A stretch of 64,000 nt of DNA, taken from Arthrobacter sp. V1I7. Lineage in GTDB: Bacteria > Actinomycetota > Actinomycetes > Actinomycetales > Micrococcaceae. Shown piece by piece: positions 25,587 to 33,542 of this stretch. The notes beneath the pieces were generated by a model, which worked only from the letters and a program-made list of their open reading frames with translations, ran no database searches and was not told the origin of the DNA. Every line of letters begins with the position of its first letter. Position 1 is the stretch's first letter. Location: the NCBI RefSeq assembly GCF_030817015.1, contig NZ_JAUSYS010000001.1, forward strand, positions 248,001 to 312,000, in the 5' to 3' direction. A program made the translations under genes and the position numbers.

Positions 25587-27149
25587 CTAAGCCCGGCGCA
25601 GGCTCCAGAACGCCAGCCCCGCCGCCAAAACCATTAGCCCCGCACCGATTCCGGAGGTGAGGGTGATGCCGCTGTCGAACGCGTGGAACGCCGACGCCAG
25701 CAACTGACCGCCAGATGAGGGGGGCAGTTCGGACGCAACGTTGACCGCACCCCCAAGCGTTTCCGTCGCGGTGGTTGCCTGTTCCGCGCTGAGCCCCGCA
25801 GGCAATACCAGGTGCTGCTGGTAGGAGGCCAGAAGCACACTGCCCAGCAGCGCCGTGCCAAAGACAGAGCCCACCTCGTAGGCAGTTTCCGACACTGCTG
25901 ACGCCGCCCCTGCCTTGGCCGCAGGCACAGTCGAGAGAATCAGGTCATTCGAGACCGTCTCCGATGCACCAACACCCATTCCAAGCAGAACAAATGCGAA
26001 GAGCAGCGTGCTGGCCGACCCGCCCTGCCCCGCGAACGCCACGAAGGCATACGCTACGGCGGACACCATGAGGGCAGCCGGAACTACGATGAACGGGGGG
26101 ATCCTCTTGACCAGGGGCACGACCGCAAGCCCGGAGACAATGGTCATGGCGAGGCCGGGCACCAGGATCACGCCGGCCTCGAGCGGGCTGTGACCGAGCA
26201 CAAGCTGCAGATGCTGTGACACAAAGTAGATGAATCCCACCAGCGAAAAGATCGCGAGTAGATTCACCAGGACTGCGCCGGTGAACGCGCGGACGGTGAA
26301 CAACCGCACGTCCAGCATCGGATTGGAGCGGTTCAGCTGGCGGCGCACAAACACGATGCCGGCAGTCAAACCAACGACAACGGCGACAACGGTGACTGCC
26401 ACGGCTCCGCCTTTGGCGAGGTTCTTGATGGCAAACACAATGGGCAGCATCGTGGCGATGGACAGGACGATGCTCAGGTAATCGACATGACCTGGATTGG
26501 GATCCTTGGATTCCGGCACCAGGAAAGGGGTGACGGCGAGAAGCACTACCAGCACGGGCACCGCCAGCAGGAAGACTGAACCCCACCAGAGATGCTCCAG
26601 CAGTGCACCGCCCACGAGGGGCCCGAGTGCTGCGCCAGCTGAGAAACCCGCGGCCCAGACGGCGATGGCAAGCCTGCGCTGGTTGCGGTCGCTGAAGATG
26701 TTCCGGATCAGCGAGAGGGTTGACGGCATGAGCATGGCACCGAAAACGCCGAGCCCTACGCGGGATGCCACGAGGAACTCTGCCGTCGGCGCGAAGGCAG
26801 CAACGGCGGAGAAGATCGCAAACCCGGTGGCCCCGGTCATGAGCAGGCGGCGCCGGCCAAAGCGGTCCCCGAAGCCGCCCATGGCGACGAGCAGACCTGC
26901 GAGCACCAGGGGATAGCTGTCAATGATCCAGAGAAGCGTGGTGCCGCTGGTGTTGAACTCAAGCGAGATCGCGGGCATGGCGAAACTGAGCACCGTGTTG
27001 TCGACGGCCACGAGGAGGACCGGAAGCATCAGGGCCGCAAGCGCAACCCATTCACGCTTGCCTGCGCGGCCGGGCCGCTGGGTCTTTAGTGACTGCTCGA
27101 ACGCGGTCACCCCAAGGGTCCGCGCTGACGGCTGCATGTACGGTGTCAT
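25587..27149 (-). CDS. MFS multidrug efflux transporter, DHA2 (EmrB/QacA) type
   Basis: This proton antiporter has 520 aa and 14 predicted helices. Motifs are the helix 1 acidic VDNTVLSFAMP, GGFGDRFGRRRLLM for loop 2-3 and a motif C-like AGFSAGAALGPLVGGALLE. It is divergent from a TetR regulator and separated from it by 63 bp containing a perfect palindrome, so it is probably repressed by that regulator and induced by its substrate. Confidence 0.93.
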   Translation of the reverse strand: MTPYMQPSARTLGVTAFEQSLKTQRPGRAGKREWVALAALMLPVLLVAVDNTVLSFAMPAISLEFNTSGTTLLWIIDSYPLVLAGLLVAMGGFGDRFGRRRLLMTGATGFAIFSAVAAFAPTAEFLVASRVGLGVFGAMLMPSTLSLIRNIFSDRNQRRLAIAVWAAGFSAGAALGPLVGGALLEHLWWGSVFLLAVPVLVVLLAVTPFLVPESKDPNPGHVDYLSIVLSIATMLPIVFAIKNLAKGGAVAVTVVAVVVGLTAGIVFVRRQLNRSNPMLDVRLFTVRAFTGAVLVNLLAIFSLVGFIYFVSQHLQLVLGHSPLEAGVILVPGLAMTIVSGLAVVPLVKRIPPFIVVPAALMVSAVAYAFVAFAGQGGSASTLLFAFVLLGMGVGASETVSNDLILSTVPAAKAGAASAVSETAYEVGSVFGTALLGSVLLASYQQHLVLPAGLSAEQATTATETLGGAVNVASELPPSSGGQLLASAFHAFDSGITLTSGIGAGLMVLAAGLAFWSLRRA

Positions 27150-27156
27150 ATCGCAA

Positions 27157-27182
27157 TACTATACCGTCCAGACGGTATAGTA
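27157..27182. promoter_or_regulatory. TetR operator between the MFS and tetR genes
   Basis: A perfect inverted repeat with 12-bp arms (TACTATACCGTC and its complement) and a 2-bp centre. It lies within the 63-bp divergent intergenic region, 8 bp from the MFS start and 31 bp from the tetR start, so a bound repressor should block both. Confidence 0.88.
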
Positions 27183-27212
27183 AAGTTCAGCATCCGCAGT
27201 ATCATTGCTTGC

Positions 27213-27770
27213 ATGGCCAGTTCCAGGGAGCGAATCCTCGACAGTTTTGAAGACATCCTCATCAGGGACGGCGAGCGGGCGGCAACCATGGAAAATGTTG
27301 CGGCTGCGGCCGATGTGTCCAAGGGTGGACTGCTCTACCATTTTCCGTCCAAGGAATCCTTAGTGGATGGGCTGGGCGAAAGGTTGGACTCGCTCTCCGC
27401 ACGGGACCTTGAATCGATGGCGGCTGACCCGGAGGGCCCGGCGCGATATTACGTGCGCACATCGATGTATGAGAACAGCCCGTTGGACCGGGCCCTGGTG
27501 GCGATGGCGCGCCTGGCGCAGCAGGGCCATCCCAAGGCGCAGGCCAGTTTCAGCCTGATTCAGGAACTGTGGCTCACAGCTCTGGAGGAGCAACTCGGCA
27601 GCCGAAGTGTTGCCCGGGCAGTGAAGCTCATGGGGGATGGCCTCTACTATGATGCGGCGTTCTTCGCTGGCGTAGGGGCCGGACGCCTAACCGCAAGCGA
27701 ACTGCAGGACGTCCTCAAAATGGTGGACCTGGTGGTCCGCGAGGGCCGCCGGGTGGCGGGGCACGGATAG
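27213..27770 (+). CDS. TetR-family repressor of the divergent MFS efflux gene
   Basis: 185 aa. The N-terminal DNA-binding domain is RERILDSFEDILIRDGER followed by the helix-turn-helix AAADVSKGGLLYHFPSKESLV. The C-terminal ligand domain resembles that of other small TetR regulators paired with DHA2 pumps. The palindrome at 27157-27182 is its likely site. Confidence 0.92.
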   Translation: MASSRERILDSFEDILIRDGERAATMENVAAAADVSKGGLLYHFPSKESLVDGLGERLDSLSARDLESMAADPEGPARYYVRTSMYENSPLDRALVAMARLAQQGHPKAQASFSLIQELWLTALEEQLGSRSVARAVKLMGDGLYYDAAFFAGVGAGRLTASELQDVLKMVDLVVREGRRVAGHG

Positions 27771-28159
27771 ACGTGCCGAGGTAGTAGGGCTTTCCGGCGG
27801 CCGTCCCCTCGTCGATTCGGTCAATGCATTCTCTGGCCGCATGCGCTGGATCTTCGATCTCGTTTATAGCCGCAGCAATGATCGCCGACGCAACGGCACT
27901 CTGGAGCTCCGCAGGTGGGTCGACGATGAAACCGGGACCTCCCGAGTTGCGAGAAACGGGAGGCCCCGGCGGCTGAGGTGCCCGCTCCGAGGCGGGATTG
28001 AGCGGAACGATGGGCAGCATGCTGCCAATCAGTCCGTCTCAGGTCCGCTGCAGTAGTCGCAGAAGGCATCGCATTCAATGGCAGCTTCTTGTCTGCCCGC
28101 GGTAGTGGGAACGTTGGCACTGTCCATCCGGCGGCCCAAATCTTCCTTCTTGCGTCACA
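27771..28159. other. Decayed intergenic stretch, no certain gene
   Basis: On the minus strand a stretch at about 27775-27950 reads AELQSAVASAIIAAAINEIE followed by DPAHAARECIDRI, which looks protein-like but was not recognised. A 32-codon frame at 28029-28127 (minus) ends in the Cys-rich ECDAFCDYCSG. Neither has a convincing ribosome site. Both are probably remnants. Confidence 0.3.
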
Positions 28160-28651
28160 TCAGATGTTTACCCTGTTAGTGCGACGCCGCAATGCCAGCA
28201 TTACGTTGCATCGGCCTTCGTTCCGGGCCGGGATACTCACCGGCGGGGCGGGGCGCGGCTCGTCCGTGTCGTTAAGTACCACGACGTCGCCATCAACGAC
28301 GGTGAGCACCACCTGGGTCGTTGCGAAGTCATCCGGAGCGTCCCGCAGCGGATTGCGGCGGAACACACTGAGATCGGCCCGCGCGCCTGGTTCTATCAGG
28401 CCACCTGGTTCACCCACCGATTTCCAGTACTGGCTTGTGTATCCTTCAAGCGCGGCCCGCGCAGTGAGAGCCTGCTGCGGTTGCACCGGCGCGACGTCGG
28501 GACGGCCGGGTGGCCGGCGCGTTTGTGCTGAGGCGATGATGGACCTCGGGTCAAACGGTGCGATTGGCCAGTCCGAGCCGAGAGCAACGATCGCTCCCGC
28601 ATCGCGAAGGTCCCGGGTACGCCAGGCGTGGTTGGCTCGTTCGGTCCCGAG
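28160..28651 (-). pseudogene. Amidohydrolase (YtcJ-like), C-terminal fragment
   Basis: The frame shows the end of an amidohydrolase barrel: LGTERANHAWRTRDL, AGAIVALGSDWPIAP with the metal-binding Asp, the ALTARAALEGYTSQYWK helix and the closing GLIEPGARADLSVFRRNPL. It lacks everything upstream. It complements the plus-strand fragment at 24996-25560 and abuts a DUF4192 fragment head-to-head near 28653. Confidence 0.78.
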
Positions 28652-28655
28652 CCTG

Positions 28656-28925
28656 CGGCCGCTGAAAGATGCGTGGCTGATCACCTCAGAGCACTGGCAG
28701 AACCTGCTGTGCGACAGCGACGCCGGGTGCTGCCTGCCCGAACCGCTGGAATCCATCACCGACGGGCACCTGAACGCAGAACTGATATTCCGTGGGAGCA
28801 GCTACCAAAAGGAACCCGGCACCACCTACCCGCCGTCTACCGGTCCAGCGGACACCGCCGAGCAGATCCGCGAAGCCCTGCCCGGAGTATTCGCCGGGGA
28901 GCTGTGGTGCGAGCCCATCAAGGGG
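28656..28925 (+). pseudogene. DUF4192-like fragment
   Basis: The frame reads LITSEHWQNLLCDSDAGCC, then SITDGHLNAELIFRGSS and PADTAEQIREALPGVFAGEL. The Cys-rich motif followed by an LNAEL-x-x-RGS segment resembles the middle of DUF4192 proteins of actinobacteria. Both ends are missing. The frame continues to a stop at 28967 in unrelated sequence. Confidence 0.55.
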
Positions 28926-29098
28926 AGACCTCCCTCTAAATTGCCGAGCCTTCGAGCTCTTGATTAAGACTGAGGCCCTCTGGATGAGCCGGTGTCACGA
29001 ACGGCTAGTGAGATGGCGGACCAACGAGTCCTGGAATTAGGTCGCCGCGTGCCCCGAACAGGCTCACTCATGACAGGGAGAAGAGTTAGGAGCAGGAA
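28926..29098 (+). other. IS110 upstream non-coding end, candidate bridge-RNA region
   Basis: About 170 bp between the DUF4192 fragment and the IS110 transposase contains no gene. In IS110-group elements the non-coding end upstream of the transposase encodes the bridge RNA that pairs with target and donor DNA. The position is right for this, but I did not fold it, and the exact left end of the IS is not determined. Confidence 0.4.
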
Positions 29099-30316
29099 TT
29101 GAACGTGTACTGCGGCCTCGACTGGGCCGAAAATCACCATGACATCGCGCTCGTCAATGAAGCCGGCGAGCTATTGGCAAAACAACGCATCAACGATGAC
29201 GCCGCAGGCTACAAGATCCTGCTGGATCTGCTCGTTGCCCACGGCGACACCCCTCAGGCCCCGATTCCAATAGCAATCGAGACCAGCCACGGACTCCTCG
29301 TAGCCACCCTGCGAACAGGAACACGCCAGGTCTACGCCGTGAACCCGCTCTCAGCCGCTCGATATCGGGACCGGCACGCAGTTTCCGGCAAGAAATCCGA
29401 CCACGGCGACGCGCTCGTCCTGGCCAATATCCTGCGCACCGACATGGCTGCCCATCGGCCTCTGCCGCAGGAGAGCGAACTGGCCCGGGCCATCACTGTC
29501 CTCGCCCGAGCTCAACAAGACGCGGTCTGGGCACGGCAGCAAATAGCCAACCAAGTCCGCTCGCTCCTGCGCTACTACTACCCCGCAGCCCTACAGGCGT
29601 TCCTTGGCAAGCAGAATGGCCTCACCCGAGAGGATGCACGCATCATCCTGACCATTGCTCCCACCCCGGCCAGGGCAGCGAAACTCACGACCACGCAACT
29701 GCAGTCAGCCCTTCGCCGATCAGGCCGCAGCAGGGGAATCGAGGCAGAAGCAGCCCGACTCAAAGAGATATTCCGCGATAACTACGCCCGACACCCCCAG
29801 CCCGTCGAGGACGCTATGGGCCTGCAATTATCAGCCCTGCTGCTGCAACTTGACGCCGCATGCACGGCAGCAGACCGGCTCGCCCAGGCCGTGGAAGAGG
29901 CATTCCTGCAGCACCCAGACGCAAAAATTCTCCTGAGCTTCCCAGGCTTAGGTGTCCAACTCGGAGCACGAATACTGGCCGAGGTCGGCGACGACCCCAC
30001 TCGATTCGTTGACGCCCGAGCGCTGAAGGCCTACGCCGGATCAGCCCCGATCACGCGCGCATCTGGGAAAAAGACCTACATCGGCCGACGATACGTCAAA
30101 AACCACCGGCTGATGCACGCAGGATTCCTCTGGGACTTCGCCTCCCTCAAATGCTCCACAGGCGCCAACGGACACTACCGACGGCGCCGGGCAGCCGGCG
30201 ACTGGCACGCAGCTGCCCAACGCAACCTCTTCAACCGATTCCTCGGCCAGCTCTATTACTGCCTTCAGAGCCGGAATCTATTCGACGAGCACCAGGCCTT
30301 CGCGTCTGCCGCCTGA
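29099..30316 (+). mobile_element. IS110-family transposase (DEDD recombinase)
   Basis: 405 aa, apparently intact. The N-terminal RuvC-like DEDD domain shows D8 (GLDWAENHHD), Glu in IAIETSHG and two Asp in KSDHGDALVLA. A coiled region follows, then the transposase_20 domain (LLSFPGLGVQLGARILAEVG) with the catalytic Ser in GSAPITRASGKK. The start may be TTG 29099 or GTG 29105. No terminal inverted repeats were seen, as expected of IS110. It lies against a 3'-truncated IS481 copy. Confidence 0.93.
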
Positions 30317-30346
30317 CCAGAACCTCATCAAACAACCCAAGACTCT

Positions 30347-31303
30347 TCAACGGCCGGGATCGGTCGTGATGCTGTGCTGCCGCACTGAGCCTACGACTCG
30401 CTCACGGCTACCCATCTTCCTGACGCTAAGGTCCAGGCCCAGCAGGTAGCATGGGAATGTCTTTTTTGCCGAGGGAGCGTAGGCCCATTCGTCGAGCATG
30501 GTGCGGTTGAACCGCTCAACCTTGCCGTTGGTCTGGGGGCGATAGGGGCGCGTGCGTTTGTGCTTGATGTCCGCACCGAGAGCCTGGGCGAAGACGCGGG
30601 AGCGGTAGCAGGAGCCGTTATCTGTCAAGACCCGGCTCACCGTGATCCCGGCGGCGTTGAAGGCAGCGTTTGCCCGTTCCCAGAAGCCGGCGGCGGTTTC
30701 TTTCTTCTCGTCAGAGAGGATCTCGGTGTAGGCAAAGCGGGAGTGGTCGTCGACTGCGTTATGCAGGTAAGCGTAGCCGGGCCTGCGGTTGGCGTTTGTG
30801 CCGGTCTTGTTCCGGTTCCCCGCGGCCCGGCCGGTCACGCGGTGTCCGCCGCCGTCAGGAATCCGGCCGAGTTTCTTGATGTCCACGTGGACCATGTCCC
30901 CGGGGTTCTGGTGCTCGTAGCGGCGGATCACCCTGCCCGTGGCCCGGTCCAGCCACGACAGCCTGGCAAGCCGGTACCGGGAGAGGACCTTGTGCACGGT
31001 GGACGGGTGGATACCGAGCAGGTAACCGATCCTCGCCGGCCCCCAGCGGCGGTTGACCCGCAGCGCGATGATTCGTCGTTCCCGCCGGGCAGGAGTGCGG
31101 CGCGGGGACCGGGACGGCCGGCTGGAGAGGTCCTCCATGCCGTCTTCGCCCAGCTCCCGGTAGCGGCTGGCCCAGCGTGCCGCGGTCGGGACGGGGACCT
31201 GCAAACGTTCTGCAGCCCGACGTAACGGCCAGCCGTCCTCGACAATGCACTTTGCCAGCTCGATCCGTCCCCTGCGGGCGAGAAAAGCATTAGGGTGGGA
31301 CAT
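30347..31303 (-). mobile_element. IS481-family transposase, C-terminally altered
   Basis: About 318 aa from ATG 31303 (MSHPNAFLARRGRIELAK). An HTH domain is followed by an rve integrase core with Asp in MVHVDIKKLG, Asp in VLTDNGSCYRS and Glu in GKVERFNRTML, so the DDE triad is complete. The usual C-terminus of this family (a YNHHRGHTAL-type segment) is missing. After MLDEWAYA the sequence becomes unrelated and ends at 30347, 31 bp from the IS110 gene, so the element is 3'-truncated. Confidence 0.85.
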
Positions 31304-31456
31304 TGAAGACCTCCGTTTGTGGAATTGGACTCTAGACAAGCCCCACTCCACTCGGAGGTCTTCTTCATGTCACCACACCACACCGATCGTCACTAACGTC
31401 TGTGGTTAATACACCTAGTTGTTGCTGGCCAGAAGGTTGTTGAAGATGGGCCCGCG

Positions 31457-32005
31457 TCAGGCTCTCAGCAACCGACATGCCGCATCCTTGGCCTGCGCGG
31501 CGGCGTCGGCATTCCCTGAGATCCCGGCGGTCACCATGCATCCCTCGATCAGGAGGAAGATCCCATCGGCCACAGCTTGCGACGCTCCCGCCTCAGTCAC
31601 GACGTCGTTCACGTAAGTTCGTAGCCGCGTCTTGTGCCGCCGTACCGCCTCTGCGACGTCTGGTGATGTTCCGCCGAGTTCGCCAAACGCGTTGATCCAC
31701 GCGCATCCGCGATGCCCTTCGCCTGCAAGCCAGCCTGAGAGCCAATCGAAGATCGCCAGCACTCGGCTCTCCGGCTGTGTTTCGCGGCCGACTCGCTCCG
31801 CGAGCGAGATGTGCCATCGTTCGTCGCGTCGATCGAGCATTGCGACCGCGACCGCGTTCTTGCCCTTGAACAGTGAGTAGATGCGCTTGAGAGGCAGATC
31901 AGAGGCGGCACGAAGGGCATCCATCCCGACAGATTGATACCCGCGTTCGTAGAAGAGTTCCTCTGCAGCATCCAGCAGCTGGTCGACGTCGGGGCGAGGC
32001 GTCAT
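31457..32005 (-). CDS. TetR-family regulator
   Basis: 182 aa. The DNA-binding domain is LLDAAEELFYERGYQSVGMD with the recognition helix region LPLKRIYSLFKGKNAVA. The ligand domain contains AWINAFGELGGTSPDVAEAV. It is divergent from an HPP-family membrane protein, with two nearly identical palindromes between them, which are its probable operators. Confidence 0.92.
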   Translation of the reverse strand: MTPRPDVDQLLDAAEELFYERGYQSVGMDALRAASDLPLKRIYSLFKGKNAVAVAMLDRRDERWHISLAERVGRETQPESRVLAIFDWLSGWLAGEGHRGCAWINAFGELGGTSPDVAEAVRRHKTRLRTYVNDVVTEAGASQAVADGIFLLIEGCMVTAGISGNADAAAQAKDAACRLLRA

Positions 32006-32035
32006 GACTGGTCACCAGTCCTTCGAGTTTGCATT

Positions 32036-32051
32036 GAGAACGATCGTTCTC
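32036..32051. promoter_or_regulatory. TetR operator copy 1
   Basis: GAGAACGATCGTTCTC, a perfect 16-bp palindrome 31 bp upstream of the tetR start. Confidence 0.85.
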
Positions 32052-32069
32052 TAGTCTATCAGAACAGCA

Positions 32070-32085
32070 GAGAACGACCGTTCTC
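32070..32085. promoter_or_regulatory. TetR operator copy 2
   Basis: GAGAACGACCGTTCTC, differing from copy 1 at one central base. The two centres are 34 bp apart, and this copy is 23 bp upstream of the HPP gene. Confidence 0.85.
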
Positions 32086-32107
32086 ACCTACTTCAAGGAG
32101 TACACCC

Positions 32108-32608
32108 ATGACCGTTGACACGAAGCCGATCCTGGCCAGCAAAGCCCCCGCGCGCCCAGCTGCGCCTATCCTGCTGGTGGCGACACTCACCTCGACTGCA
32201 GCCCTCACGGCCCTCGTCGGTCTGGGAGTCCTGTCGGGGCACCTGTTGCTCATCCCGCCGATGGCAGCGAGCATGGCGCTCGTCGCCGGCGCGCCGTCAT
32301 TGCCGCTGTCCCAGCCGCGTCACGTCATCGGTGGACAGGTGATCTCCGCGATCGTCGGCGTCACGGTCGGATTGGTGAGCCATTCGCTCTGGGCCGCGGC
32401 TATCGCAGGCGGTCTCGCCCTCGGAGCGATGCTACTGACGCGTACGTCGCACTCTCCGGCCGCCGCAACCGCCGTTATCGGAGCGATGACGGCGGACCAG
32501 CAACTCTCCTTCGTCGTCTGCGCCGGGCTTGCCGCCGTCGTTCTCGTGCTGTTCGGGCTGATCCGCTCCACTCTCAAGCGCACGGCGTATCCCGTGTACT
32601 GGTGGTGA
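32108..32608 (+). CDS. HPP-family integral membrane protein
   Basis: 166 aa with four or five predicted membrane helices. The HPP family is recognised from LLIPPMAASMALVAG, LPLSQPRHVIGGQVISAIVG and SHSPAAATAVIGAM. A plastid homologue is implicated in nitrite transport; in bacteria the role is unclear. AAGGAG lies 8 nt before the ATG. It is likely controlled by the divergent TetR. Confidence 0.85.
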   Translation: MTVDTKPILASKAPARPAAPILLVATLTSTAALTALVGLGVLSGHLLLIPPMAASMALVAGAPSLPLSQPRHVIGGQVISAIVGVTVGLVSHSLWAAAIAGGLALGAMLLTRTSHSPAAATAVIGAMTADQQLSFVVCAGLAAVVLVLFGLIRSTLKRTAYPVYWW

Positions 32609-32649
32609 GCGCGATCGCGCTCACTACCAGTAACAGGCGAGCTGGCTGA

Positions 32650-32778
32650 ATGACGCACCGGAACGCGCCGTTGACAGTCGAGGGGCGTCGCCGCCTCATC
32701 CAGCGCTGCCGCACTCGCCCGATGTCACACGTCGCCGCAAAGATGGGCATCTCCCGCGCAACCGCATCGAAGTGGGTT
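32650..32778 (+). pseudogene. IS481-family transposase, 5' remnant
   Basis: The frame reads MTHRNAPLTVEGRRRLIQRC and then HVAAKMGISRATASKWV, the conserved N-terminal HTH of IS481 transposases. It stops matching after about 43 codons, where it meets the frameshifted membrane-protein gene on the other strand. It is a different copy from the one at 30347-31303. Confidence 0.8.
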
Positions 32779-33032
32779 TGCTGGTGTGTACTTCCTTGCC
32801 ACGGGTGGTGCCGCCGCGTCCTGCGGGTTCGGCCATCTGTTGATCCTGCTCGCCGCTGTGGCGCGGGCGGTCCATGTGACCGGGATGCACAGGACTAAAA
32901 GCCGACCCACTGGTAGAACGCTTCAGAACTCATGGGAGACGCACGGTCCTCGGCCGTCGCCCAGCCCCGGATGATTGCAACGACGGTGGCCACCAGTATT
33001 AGTGCGGCGATGAAAACTGCGCGAGGTTTCAT
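32779..33032 (-). pseudogene. Small two-helix membrane protein, frameshifted and 3'-truncated
   Basis: From ATG 33032 a 45-codon frame reads MKPRAVFIAALILVATVVAI with one membrane helix and ends at a stop at 32895. Adding one T to the TTTT run at 32897-32900 (minus strand) would continue into a second hydrophobic stretch, LVLCIPVTWTARATAASRIN, until the IS481 remnant. A single-base deletion is therefore likely. The function is unknown. Confidence 0.55.
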
Positions 33033-33542
33033 AACCGAAGCCTAGATTTGGCATGTGGTCCAATTGAGACGCAGCCGCAGTTGCCCCATTAGGCGGTCCT
33101 CAAGCAGAAACTCCTCCACCTGACCTGAGACGTTGGAACCTGACCAGGCAAGGCATCCCGCAAGACCAGTCCGACAAATCGTCCCAGGAGGGAGCCCTGT
33201 ATGAGCACTGCGTTGAACGATTTGTCCGCGGAACAAGGTCCTGTCCTCGCTTGGGGTAAGACACCTCAGTCCAGGCAGTCTCATGAAGGATTGAACATGC
33301 TCAGTTGAGGCTGGTCCGGAAATCGCCGTCTTAGCGGTGCTGCGTCACGTTGGCATAGTCAGCGGCAGGACTGGCACTTGACCCTTGGCACCGTGAGATG
33401 TCTAATTCCGCGCGTTGGTCCTGGAATCCGGACCCGTGCTGTTGAGGGTGCGCACGAAGCCGGTCCCTGGTGGTCGGTTACGCCGCTGGCGGTGCGACCT
33501 TGAATTCCGCCGATTTCGTTCCTCTCAGCAAAGTCAGTCCGG
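33033..33542. other. Intergenic, no gene seen
   Basis: About 510 bp between the small membrane-protein remnant and the P450 gene. A minus-strand 80-codon frame at 33042-33284 has no ribosome site or recognisable motif. No strong hairpin or repeat was noticed. Confidence 0.4.

Noticed and set aside
28029-28127. 32-codon Cys-rich frame (ECDAFCDYCSG) on the minus strand
   Set aside because: No ribosome site, no recognised family, and it lies in decayed intergenic DNA.
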